DNA from: DASSKW01 sp035690065
GTDB lineage: Bacteria; Pseudomonadota; Gammaproteobacteria; Natronospirales; REEB76
DNA: 8,884 bases
Assembly: GCA_035690065.1 (NCBI GenBank)
Contig: DASSKW010000061.1
Location: 1-8,884, forward strand
Direction: 5' to 3'
In this document: positions 1-6,678 of the stretch, piece by piece
Layout: every line of letters starts with the position of its first letter
Position numbering within the stretch: position 1 is the first letter of the stretch
Program-made: the position numbers and the translations under genes
The notes under the pieces: generated by a model
Told to the model about the DNA's origin: nothing
Seen by the model: the letters and a program-made list of their open reading frames with translations, nothing else
The model's database searches: none

Positions 1-119
1 CCCACTTTACTTAATCCAGCCTCTTTACGCCAGCACGAAACCCGTTGCGACTACAGATTAACTCAATTCCCTCCCCATGCTGCAATACCCTTGATTGGGG
101 CAAGCCGTCGGGAATAGTG

Positions 120-2600
120 CTAGTGGCGGGGTGGGCGTCCAGCCGGCTGCTGGTTTCCAAGCAGAGTGGATACGGCGGCGGAGGTTTGAGGACGGGCATA
201 CAGAAAGCCCTGGGCCTGTTCACAGCCCAGTTCGCATAACAACAGATGCTGGGCCTGGGTCTCGACGCCCTCGGCAATGACCTTGATATCCATGTGCCGG
301 GCCATGGCGATGATGGCGCGAGTGATGGTGGTCTGATCGGCATCGGCCGGCAGTCCACTGACGAAGGAGCGGTCGATCTTGAGATAATCGACCCGGTAGT
401 TCTTGATATAGCTGAGCGATGAATAACCGGTGCCGAAATCGTCCACTGCGATATCCACCCCCAATTCATGCAGGTCGGCGAAGATCTCCTGGGTCCGTTC
501 CGGGTCGCTCATCATCACACTCTCGGTGATCTCCAGCACCAGGGTATGCGGTGCCAGCCCATTCTCGAGTACGACAGCGGTGACCTGCTCCACAAAATCC
601 AGTTGTCGTAATTGCCGCACCGAGATATTGACTGCCAGATGCAGGTTGGCATGACCCGCTTGTTGCCAGGTGCCGAGTTGCCGACAAGCTTCACGCAACA
701 CCCAATGCCCGAGAGGTACGATCAACCCGGTCTCCTCGGCGACCGGGATGAAACGTGTGGGTGGAATCAAGCCAAGATCAGGATGCTGCCAGCGTACCAG
801 CGCTTCGACGCCCAAGACACGACCGGTATCGAGATCGACATACGGCTGGTAGTGCAGCAGCAACTCTCCCTGCTTGATGGCGCGACGCAGTTTGGTGCCA
901 AGCAGGACCATCTCGGCCGAGGCTCGATTCAGCTCCGGAGAATATATCTCGCTGGCGTTGGGCGCCCGTTGCTTGGCGCGCGTCAGTGCAGTATTCGCGT
1001 TCTTGAGCAGGCCAGTCACATCCGTACCGTGTTGCGGGAACGCTGCAATACCGATACAGGCCGATAGATACAGTTCGTGATCAAGACTGCTGAAAGGTTG
1101 CTCGAGGACGCGCAACAGGTGCTGCGCCAGGACGGGTGCCGCCTCTGCGGCATTCTGCTGTTGCAAGACCACGCAGAAACTGTCCGAGCCAAGATGATAG
1201 ACCGTGCTTGCCACGCTCGCGTTCCGTACCAGGCTCTGGGCGTACTGCTGCAGCAGATCATCCCCTACCCCGTTGCCGAACGAATCGTTGATGAGCTTGA
1301 AACCGTCGAGGTCGATCGCCAGTATCGCCAATTCTCCCGAAGCCTGCGCAGCCTGCTCCACCGCCAGGCTCAACTGCTCATCCAGAACCTGTTTACCCGG
1401 CAGCCCGGTGAGCACATTGTGCCGTGCCAGGAACGCGAGTTGCTGCTCATACTGCTTGAGGCGGGTCAGATCGCTGAGCACGGCGATGTAATTACTGACC
1501 TTACCGTCCACATCGCGCAACGCGCTCAAGCTCAGTAATACCGGATAGAAATTTCCATTCGTATGCTGGGCTTCCAATTCACCTTGCCAGCGGCCCTCTC
1601 TGAGTACCGTTTCCAGGATCTCTTCACGCATCGCCGTACTTACCCTGCTATCGGTCATGAACGGCCAGAGAATACCCAACGCAGCCTGCTCCGGCCGGCC
1701 CGTGATGGCCGTGTAACCGGGATTCACCGACACGATATGCATCTGCGGATCGAGCACGATCACACCTTCCGGGATGCACTCGATACTACGCGCCGCAAGT
1801 TTGAGCTTCTCCTCGGCCCGGACCCGGTCGCTGATATCCACCATGGCCCCGACCATACGCAGCGGTTTGCCGAGTGCATCGTGTACCACCAACCCACGAT
1901 CATAAACTTGTGCATAACTGCCGTCCCCACGGCGCAGACGGTAACGCGCTTCCCAGAAACCTTGCCCGGACCGCGCATGCCGGGTGATGCTGCTACGCAC
2001 CTGCTCACGGTCATCCGGGTGCAGGTGCTCTATCCAGTCGCGGACGTTTTCCGCCTTGGTGTAACCAAACACCTTCTGCATCCCATCGTTGTGCCAGGTC
2101 TCATCCGTCTCCAGATTCCAGTCCCAGATCACATCCGTGGCGACGCTGCTAATCAGCCGCAGCCGTTCTTCACTCTGCTGCAAAGACTCCTGCATCATAC
2201 GTCGCTCGCTGATATCGATACCCATACCGACGATGCAATAGCGGCCACCGATACGCGCACGTCTGCCGGTAAACAGACACGGCATGCTGTCTCCGTTACG
2301 GGTCCGCATGGTCACTTCGATACTGAGTTTGCCGCGCTTGAAAGCGGTCGCGACACCGCGCTGGAAGGCCTCGCGCTGATCGGACACGATGAAATTCCAT
2401 GGCCGCATCGCGACTATCTCGTCCGGGCTGTAACCGCTGCGCCGCTCCAGTTCCTTGTTCCAGCGCAGCATCCTGCCGGTCTCGTCAAACATGCAAAAAA
2501 TACCCGGCAACATGCCAAGCAGGCTGCGGGTGACGCTGTTGTCATCTTCCAGAGCGGGTTGATCTACCGCGCCTTCTTCATTGTTATTCTGTTCGCGCAT
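120..2600 (-). CDS. Triple-PAS, degenerate GGDEF, intact EAL protein; probable c-di-GMP phosphodiesterase
   Basis: 826 residues, no signal peptide or membrane segment, so cytoplasmic. Three PAS/PAC sensor units are visible at about 25-135, 145-260 and 270-382, the first two ending in typical linkers (GIDISER, MVDISDR). A GGDEF domain spans about 390-550, but its signature is GSDSF (471-475), the usual HD of the N-terminal motif is HN (394-395), and no RxxD inhibitory site is seen before it, so cyclase activity is unlikely. The EAL domain (about 565-810) keeps its signature: EAL at 599-601, N658, E690, DDFGTGYSSL from 720, K741, D743, E777 and Q797. EAL enzymes hydrolyse c-di-GMP to pGpG; a degenerate GGDEF can bind GTP as an allosteric input in some family members. 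I infer a phosphodiesterase controlled by PAS-sensed signals (redox, oxygen or small ligand; the cofactor cannot be read). The start at 2600 gives a full first PAS domain, but its ribosome binding site is weak (AGCGG). A separate promoter and leader precede it. Confidence 0.92.
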   Translation of the reverse strand: MREQNNNEEGAVDQPALEDDNSVTRSLLGMLPGIFCMFDETGRMLRWNKELERRSGYSPDEIVAMRPWNFIVSDQREAFQRGVATAFKRGKLSIEVTMRTRNGDSMPCLFTGRRARIGGRYCIVGMGIDISERRMMQESLQQSEERLRLISSVATDVIWDWNLETDETWHNDGMQKVFGYTKAENVRDWIEHLHPDDREQVRSSITRHARSGQGFWEARYRLRRGDGSYAQVYDRGLVVHDALGKPLRMVGAMVDISDRVRAEEKLKLAARSIECIPEGVIVLDPQMHIVSVNPGYTAITGRPEQAALGILWPFMTDSRVSTAMREEILETVLREGRWQGELEAQHTNGNFYPVLLSLSALRDVDGKVSNYIAVLSDLTRLKQYEQQLAFLARHNVLTGLPGKQVLDEQLSLAVEQAAQASGELAILAIDLDGFKLINDSFGNGVGDDLLQQYAQSLVRNASVASTVYHLGSDSFCVVLQQQNAAEAAPVLAQHLLRVLEQPFSSLDHELYLSACIGIAAFPQHGTDVTGLLKNANTALTRAKQRAPNASEIYSPELNRASAEMVLLGTKLRRAIKQGELLLHYQPYVDLDTGRVLGVEALVRWQHPDLGLIPPTRFIPVAEETGLIVPLGHWVLREACRQLGTWQQAGHANLHLAVNISVRQLRQLDFVEQVTAVVLENGLAPHTLVLEITESVMMSDPERTQEIFADLHELGVDIAVDDFGTGYSSLSYIKNYRVDYLKIDRSFVSGLPADADQTTITRAIIAMARHMDIKVIAEGVETQAQHLLLCELGCEQAQGFLYARPQTSAAVSTLLGNQQPAGRPPRH

Positions 2601-2697
2601 AGTCCGCTTATCCGTGGTGTGCCGGTGCTGTGAGGTAACCCTTTCATCCGCCCATACGGGGAGCCGACCAAGTGGGATTTTGGTCTTTTTTGCCCAA
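2601..2697 (-). other. 5' leader of the PAS-GGDEF-EAL gene with potential RNA structure
   Basis: If the promoter at 2704-2731 is used, this is a leader of about 97 nt. It can form a hairpin GACCAA/TTGGTC with an 8-nt loop (2666-2685) and a smaller CCC/GGG hairpin just after it. It has a GGGCAAA string near its 5' end, which resembles one block of the GEMM c-di-GMP riboswitch, but the second conserved block (GGACGCAAAGCC-like) is absent, so I do not call a riboswitch. The rest of the gap, 2732-2850, is AT-rich DNA with no gene that I can support. Confidence 0.3.
2666..2691 (+). terminator. Intrinsic-terminator-like hairpin in plus orientation
   Basis: On the plus strand GACCAA (2666-2671) and TTGGTC (2680-2685) form a six-pair stem, seven with a G-T wobble, immediately followed by six T residues (2686-2691). 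This has the form of a rho-independent terminator reading rightward, with modest stem GC. No credible plus-strand gene lies upstream. It may stop antisense transcription entering from the phosphodiesterase gene, or may simply be the complement of a leader hairpin that works on the minus strand. Confidence 0.45.
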
Positions 2698-2703
2698 AAG
2701 GTA

Positions 2704-2731
2704 TTTATAGCTGCTTTAGAAAAATAAGCAA
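2704..2731 (-). promoter_or_regulatory. Probable sigma-70 promoter of the PAS-GGDEF-EAL gene
   Basis: Read on the minus strand, a -35-like TTGCTT (2726-2731) is followed after 16 bases by a -10-like TATAAA (2704-2709, five of six consensus bases). The region just upstream (2732-2760) is strongly AT-rich with two copies of AAAATTT (2735-2741 and 2754-2760, plus-strand reading), which could act as an UP element. Transcription would start near 2697 and give a 5' leader of about 97 bases. It lies downstream of the lipoprotein operon terminator, so the phosphodiesterase gene is probably its own transcription unit. This is a visual match only. Confidence 0.5.
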
Positions 2732-2850
2732 CCGAAAATTTCAGAAATTGACTAAAATTTGGACAGAATCGATTTAATTATGCGGTTCTCGAGTATCCCG
2801 CTACCAAACTCAACGACCCGCTCCACCGACCGGTTCTTGAGTGTATTCGT

Positions 2851-2886
2851 ATAAAAACCTCCACACCAATGCCGGTGCGTGGGTTT
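2851..2886 (-). terminator. Intrinsic terminator of the four-lipoprotein operon
   Basis: On the minus strand, reading from 2886, an outer stem AAACC/GGTTT encloses a two-base internal loop on each side and an inner stem CGCACC/GGTGTG (one G-T wobble) with a GGCATT loop. The hairpin runs into five T residues then AT. It starts 31 bases past the stop codon of the large LPP20 gene, where an operon terminator is expected. It separates the lipoprotein operon from the phosphodiesterase gene. Confidence 0.7.
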
Positions 2887-2917
2887 CACTTTACCGATTC
2901 GGCTGATACGGATGCGA

Positions 2918-3949
2918 TCAATGCGTAGCGGCATTCCCGCTGGCAAAGTCCAGCACCGTCGTCTGGATATCGTGCTGCAGATTATCGGCGACCTGATCCA
3001 TCAAGCGCTGTTGCGCCAACGCCGGATCGCTGGCTGAGACTTTCAGTTGCCAGCGACGCACACCGTGCGCCTGACCCGCGCCGTCCAGAGTGACCTGGAG
3101 CGTACCGCTGATCCAGTACCAGCCATCACGCGGCGGCAATGCCGCATATTCGAGATGTGCGTTCAGGGTGTAATCGGCGTTGTTGGTTACCGTGAAACCC
3201 GCATCCGCCAATGCTCCCGCAAGCAATTTCTCAACCGCAGCCGCATCCTTTCCGTCCGCCGCAGCATTGATCTTGAGACGTGCCAGCAATGCCGATCTGT
3301 CGGCCTGGAGTTTGCCGAGATTCCAGGCTGACGGCATGCCGCGGCCGGTGATATCGGCCACCTGCAATTCACTCTGCAGGCCGGCGCGCTCCGTCTGTGC
3401 ATCCAGCGCGTGGGTGGCAGCCGCAATCTTCACTAACAGATCATCGCTGGCCCGCGCCTGATCCAGATAGGCGCGCGTTCCGGCATCGAGATCGGCGATC
3501 TGGGTGCGCAAGGCAGCACTGGCCTTGGCGCGAGACAGCGTCGCCAGTGCGTAATAGACCTGGGTCTGCGGATCCTGCCAGGTATCCGCGATCTCGACAC
3601 CTTTCAGCATCTGGTCAGTACGAGTGCTGATGTTGCGACTGACATCCGTTGCGTTCTTTGCCACCGTTCCCGTAGCCGCCGAGTTCGTCTGCGAGAACGA
3701 TGAGCTGTCCTTGCTCTGTTCGCTCACTTGCACCGAGAAGGTCTTGGCAAGATCGGCACGCGCGCGATCCTTGGCAACCGACAATTCATCCGCCTGGCCG
3801 CGGCCGGTGATGAACTGCGACGCCGGATATTGCGTACTCTGTCCCAGCAACCAGTCAGGCTGCGCATTCGGTTTAGGCGCCTGACTGCAAGCAGCGAGCA
3901 GCAGCAGCCAGGGGAGCGTTACACACAGTTTCAGCGCGCGCGTATTCAC
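2918..3949 (-). CDS. Large LPP20-family outer-membrane lipoprotein with a C-terminal extension
   Basis: 343 residues. A short hydrophobic signal ends in a lipobox LAAC with Cys21 followed by Ser, predicting an outer-membrane lipoprotein. Residues about 30-140 form an LPP20-type domain: PDW at 31-33, ITGRGQA at 47-53, DRARADLAKTF at 61-71, and a closing ADTWQDP then YYALATL at 121-138. A helical stretch (140-230) follows, then an alpha/beta C-terminal part (about 225-335) with repeated strand-like segments, which may be an LpoB/TolB-N-like fold; that is a guess from its pattern. The start codon is GTG, chosen because a strong ribosome binding site sits 7 bases before it. It is the last gene of the operon, 21 bases after the COG3014 gene, and is a paralogue of the operon's first gene. 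LPP20 proteins include Helicobacter Lpp20 and flagellar FlgP; the exact role here is unknown. Confidence 0.85.
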   Translation of the reverse strand: MNTRALKLCVTLPWLLLLAACSQAPKPNAQPDWLLGQSTQYPASQFITGRGQADELSVAKDRARADLAKTFSVQVSEQSKDSSSFSQTNSAATGTVAKNATDVSRNISTRTDQMLKGVEIADTWQDPQTQVYYALATLSRAKASAALRTQIADLDAGTRAYLDQARASDDLLVKIAAATHALDAQTERAGLQSELQVADITGRGMPSAWNLGKLQADRSALLARLKINAAADGKDAAAVEKLLAGALADAGFTVTNNADYTLNAHLEYAALPPRDGWYWISGTLQVTLDGAGQAHGVRRWQLKVSASDPALAQQRLMDQVADNLQHDIQTTVLDFASGNAATH

Positions 3950-3956
3950 GGTGAGA

Positions 3957-3964
3957 TCCTCTCT
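3957..3964 (-). promoter_or_regulatory. Strong ribosome binding site fixing a GTG start
   Basis: AGAGAGGA on the minus strand lies 7 bases before the GTG codon at 3949-3947. No ATG gives a complete signal peptide in this frame, so the GTG start is well supported. Confidence 0.75.
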
Positions 3965-3970
3965 CTGTAA

Positions 3971-5284
3971 TCAATAATTGACAGCATGCCAGGCAGTGAA
4001 AGTCATCCGCCCGGGTTTGATGACCACATCCTCGAAAGTCCTGCTCTGCACGAGATTATCGCCCCTGCCGCGCAACGATACCTTGAGATCATAGGTGCCG
4101 GGTGGCAGACGCAGACGTGCCAGTTGGATGTCGTCCGGCAGCGTATTCCAGATGCGGGTATCGGCCTGATCCACCACCGTACCGATGATACTCAACAATG
4201 CGCCCATACCCGGCTGATTCTTGTCCGCCTGATTGGCCGCTGCCTGTCGCACGACATTGCGCGAGAGCTCATAGGCGGTCAAACGCGGTAATTCCACGCT
4301 CAACGCCCGGGTCGCATCGTAATCGATACTCTCCACTGGCCGGGTAACTGCTGTCTTGTCAGCAATCTCGATCATCGCATTGCTCACGTCCGGCCTGCGG
4401 CGCTCCAGGCGCGGTAACGAGATACTGAAAAAATGACCGCTGACTGGATCCTGCACCACCGCGGTAGCCGCCACTTTACGTGGCGCCAATCCGTTGCTTA
4501 ACACGAACACCAGTTGGCCATCCGGATCATTACCTTCCGGCTGTACCGACGGCCAGGAGTCGATACCGAAACGCTTCTTGTAGTCATCGCGTTCCTGGTC
4601 GAGTCCGAGATAATCTGCAAAACGGCACAGACTGATCTGCAGGTCGGGCGGGATGTTGCTGTCCGCGACACCTTCGGCACGATACGCCTGATAAGCCTTG
4701 CGATAACCGATCATCGCGTCGCTCCAATCGCCTGCATCCTCGTACACCATGCCGGAAAAATACCGTGCGAACGTATCACCGCCATTGGGAGCGGCGTCCG
4801 TACCGGGATACAGCCGCTTTAGCAAGTCATCTATCTGCTTTACTTCGACACGTGCCGAATCGACGTCATCCATCTGCAGATAGTTCAGGCCCAGGTACAC
4901 ATGCAACAGCAGCCGCTCATAAAGCTCTCCCTCGAAACTGCGCAGATTCTCGCTGAGCGACAGTGCTGCAGCATTCTCGCTGACGCTGGTTGCTTCCAGA
5001 TACGTCATCAGGTGCTTGGCCCGCTCAAAGGCATCCGTGCTGGCGGCATAATCACCCTGCATGCGCAGGATCATGGCCTTGTTCAGCAAATAAAGACTCT
5101 GGTCACGGCCTCCTTCCATCGGTGCCAGGGCTTTCAAGGCCGCAGCTGGATTCTGGGCGGCCAGTGCCTGATCGACCCGGCGCATGCTGGCAGTATAGGT
5201 CGCACAACTACTCAGGCTGATCAGCAGACCGATAACTGCCAACGCACATGCGCCACGCTTCCATGCCATTGCACCGCTCAACAT
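3971..5284 (-). CDS. COG3014-family helical-repeat lipoprotein
   Basis: 437 residues. The signal peptide ends in lipobox LSSC with Cys27 followed by Ala, so it is predicted to be in the outer membrane facing the periplasm. Residues about 30-235 are helical and TPR-like, with repeated A/L/Y-rich helices (LYLLNKAMILRMQGDYAAS near 64-82, HVYLGLNYLQMDDVDSARVE near 128-147, YFSGMVYEDAGDWSDAMIGY near 175-194), suggesting a protein-binding scaffold. Residues about 255-437 form a beta-rich domain with the end signature ADTRIWNTLPDDIQLARL (374-391), PPGTYDL (394-400) and a final strand. I recognise this as the COG3014 type, a family without an established function. It begins 39 bases after the LpoB-like gene. 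The ATG at 5284 is used; the ATG at 5269 (residue 6) is an alternative, since neither has a strong ribosome binding site and both keep the lipobox. Confidence 0.85.
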   Translation of the reverse strand: MLSGAMAWKRGACALAVIGLLISLSSCATYTASMRRVDQALAAQNPAAALKALAPMEGGRDQSLYLLNKAMILRMQGDYAASTDAFERAKHLMTYLEATSVSENAAALSLSENLRSFEGELYERLLLHVYLGLNYLQMDDVDSARVEVKQIDDLLKRLYPGTDAAPNGGDTFARYFSGMVYEDAGDWSDAMIGYRKAYQAYRAEGVADSNIPPDLQISLCRFADYLGLDQERDDYKKRFGIDSWPSVQPEGNDPDGQLVFVLSNGLAPRKVAATAVVQDPVSGHFFSISLPRLERRRPDVSNAMIEIADKTAVTRPVESIDYDATRALSVELPRLTAYELSRNVVRQAAANQADKNQPGMGALLSIIGTVVDQADTRIWNTLPDDIQLARLRLPPGTYDLKVSLRGRGDNLVQSRTFEDVVIKPGRMTFTAWHAVNY

Positions 5285-5323
5285 GGAGCGGTTCCATTCC
5301 TGCCCGACATGCTCAAACCGTAC

Positions 5324-5941
5324 TTACGGACGAAAACTGCCGTTCTCGACTATCTTCTTGATCTTCTTCTGCCCGATCCAGGCGATCACGTTGTTATGCA
5401 TGTTGATCAGCCGCAGATCCACCTGATAATACTTCACCGCTTTCTTGCCGGCTGCGTCGATGATCGTATTGATGGTGCCCTGCATCATGTAGTCGGCGCC
5501 GACCTCCTGGCCCATGGCGCTGCGGGTCGGGGCTGTCGCGTTCAGATCCTGATCCTGACGTTCATCGCGCACTTCGCCACGCTGGCCGGAAGATGCGACG
5601 AACTGGACCTTGCCGGAATTGATCAGTTCACGTTGCATGTCGTCGATGAAGGTCGAGACGCTGATATGCTCGGAACTCAGATTGCGGATGTCACCGACGA
5701 TCACCGTTGGTTGTTGACTACCATGACTACGTTCGAAATTACCGAGCCAGGGGTCGCCCAGCATCTGGCTGATCATCTGCTGCGCGGTAAGGTTGGCATC
5801 GGTATCGTTCCAGTAACCGGATACATCCGTCACCTGATCGGGGGAGATACGTTCTACCGTAGGTGTAGTCGCACAACCGGCAAGCGCACCCAGACTCAGT
5901 ACTGTGGCGATGACTGACAAATAACGATGGGCGCGGTTCAT
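5324..5941 (-). CDS. LpoB-like (COG3417) outer-membrane lipoprotein, annotated as penicillin-binding protein activator
   Basis: 205 residues. The signal peptide ends in lipobox LAGC, Cys23 followed by Ala. Family hallmarks run through the mature protein: SGYWNDTDANLTAQQM (41-56), PTVIVGDIRN (78-87) with EHIS after it, INSGKVQFV (107-115), RGEVRDERQDQD (121-132), EVGADYMMQGTIN (146-158), YYQVDLRLI (171-179) and WIGQKKIKK (188-196). In E. coli, LpoB stimulates PBP1b through its UB2H domain across the periplasm. This protein belongs to the broader family in which that role has not been generally shown, and its linker before the folded domain is short, so PBP activation is only a possibility. The related FlgO is an outer-membrane protein of Vibrio flagella. 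It overlaps the upstream small LPP20 gene by ATGA, with GGGAGG 6 bases before the start (5948-5953), indicating translational coupling. Confidence 0.88.
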   Translation of the reverse strand: MNRAHRYLSVIATVLSLGALAGCATTPTVERISPDQVTDVSGYWNDTDANLTAQQMISQMLGDPWLGNFERSHGSQQPTVIVGDIRNLSSEHISVSTFIDDMQRELINSGKVQFVASSGQRGEVRDERQDQDLNATAPTRSAMGQEVGADYMMQGTINTIIDAAGKKAVKYYQVDLRLINMHNNVIAWIGQKKIKKIVENGSFRP

Positions 5942-6507
5942 TGATGGCCTCCCTGGGCGGCGTTGTCGAACAGGTTATCCGCATGTGCGGCAAAATAATC
6001 CTTGAAGCCGGCATTCATCTGCTGCGAGCCGGCCACCATCTGTTTCACGTTTTGCATATTCAGTTCCGCGAGGCTCCAGACCGCGCCACTCTTAGGATCG
6101 CGCCAATGCGCGATGATCTGGGCGCCGCTCACATTCTGGTCGGTGATGCTTTCGATCTGGCGTGAGACCGATGCTTCATTCTGCTGATCCCTGTCCGTAC
6201 CGGCAGACGCCGCATAATCCTGCGAGACCACCCGCATGATCGATGACAGCACCCGCGCCACTTCGGCACGCGCCCGGTCATCGGCGGTGGAGGTCTGTAA
6301 CGACAGATCGTTCATGGATGGCGCCGAACCGATGCCGTGGATCAACCGCTGATCATGGTCATCGAGCGCCTGACTGCCATTGTTGACCCAATCCGGTGCC
6401 CCCGCGATGCCGAGATCGCTCTTCACCACGGTCCGGCTGGAACAGGCCGCGAGTGACAACAGAGCCATGAAGATGAACGCCATCCGGCCATTACGTCTGT
6501 TCAACAT
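5938..6507 (-). CDS. Small LPP20-family outer-membrane lipoprotein
   Basis: 189 residues from the ATG at 6507. The signal peptide has Arg residues at 4, 5 and 8, a hydrophobic core and lipobox LAAC with Cys22 followed by Ser. The mature protein is an LPP20-type domain: PDW (38-40), LIHGIGSAPS (55-64), DDRARAEVARVLSS (76-89) and a closing IIAHWRDP then VWSLAEL (131-149). The order and spacing match the N-terminal half of the fourth gene in the operon, so the two are paralogues; this one lacks the C-terminal extension. It is the first gene of the operon. An in-frame GTG at 6534 would add 9 residues, but the ATG has an AGGAG 9 bases upstream and gives a normal signal peptide, so I prefer it. It overlaps the LpoB-like gene by 4 bases. 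Its biochemical role is not known. Confidence 0.85.
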   Translation of the reverse strand: MLNRRNGRMAFIFMALLSLAACSSRTVVKSDLGIAGAPDWVNNGSQALDDHDQRLIHGIGSAPSMNDLSLQTSTADDRARAEVARVLSSIMRVVSQDYAASAGTDRDQQNEASVSRQIESITDQNVSGAQIIAHWRDPKSGAVWSLAELNMQNVKQMVAGSQQMNAGFKDYFAAHADNLFDNAAQGGHQ

Positions 6508-6516
6508 GATTTGAAT

Positions 6517-6521
6517 CTCCT
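6517..6521 (-). promoter_or_regulatory. Ribosome binding site that decides the operon's first start
   Basis: AGGAG on the minus strand lies 9 bases before the ATG at 6507-6505. It sits inside the possible longer reading from GTG 6534 and argues against that start. Confidence 0.6.
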
Positions 6522-6554
6522 GATCGTTTGACACGCCCGCTCCGGGTGCTGGAG

Positions 6555-6607
6555 CGTGAATTGTCTGGCTATGCTACGCCAGCATCGGAGCCATGGCACG
6601 CTTCACG
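6555..6607. promoter_or_regulatory. Extended imperfect palindrome in the divergent intergenic region
   Basis: Three nested arms pair in order: CGTGAA (6555-6560) with TTCACG (6602-6607); TGGCT (6566-6570) with AGCCA (6589-6593); ATGCT (6571-6575) with AGCAT (6581-6585), around a 5-base centre. The interruptions are a 5/8-base internal loop and a 3-base bulge. It lies between the start of the lipoprotein operon and the divergent small-lipoprotein gene, so it could be an operator for one or both units, or a leader RNA structure of the minus-strand operon. I found no convincing promoter for that operon. Confidence 0.4.
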
Positions 6608-6649
6608 GTGCGAACCTTCGTCAAAACAGCGAGTCTCAAGCTGATGGAA

Positions 6650-6672
6650 ACGCGGGACTGGAATTCCCGTGT
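6650..6672. promoter_or_regulatory. Inverted repeat, possible operator
   Basis: ACGCGGGA (6650-6657) and TCCCGTGT (6665-6672) are inverted copies matching at 7 of 8 positions, separated by 7 bases. The spacing suits a dimeric regulator. It ends just before the candidate -35 of the plus-strand lipoprotein gene. It could also be a chance hairpin. Confidence 0.3.
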
Positions 6673-6678
6673 ACCGGA

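Noticed and set aside
1..119. Possible RNA gene or terminator left of the phosphodiesterase gene
   Set aside because: I could not find a tRNA-like fold or a hairpin with a T run in either orientation.
11..469. 152-codon minus-strand frame beginning inside the EAL coding region
   Set aside because: It overlaps the intact EAL domain in another frame and is Ser/Pro/Arg-rich with no motif.
1563..2633. 356-codon open frame on the plus strand opposite the PAS region
   Set aside because: It lies antisense to a strongly supported PAS-GGDEF-EAL gene, has a His/Arg/Thr-rich composition typical of a complementary frame, and shows no recognisable domain or ribosome binding site.
2601..2700. GEMM-I c-di-GMP riboswitch
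   Set aside because: Only a GGGCAAA-like block is present; the second conserved block and receptor helix cannot be placed.
2752..2946. 64-codon minus-strand frame spanning the operon terminator
   Set aside because: It begins inside the large LPP20 gene and runs through the terminator hairpin; no ribosome binding site or family resemblance.
4901..5917. 338-codon open frame on the plus strand opposite COG3014 and LpoB-like genes
   Set aside because: It crosses two well-supported genes and their gap, with low-complexity His/Gln/Asp-rich sequence and no domain. It is a shadow frame.
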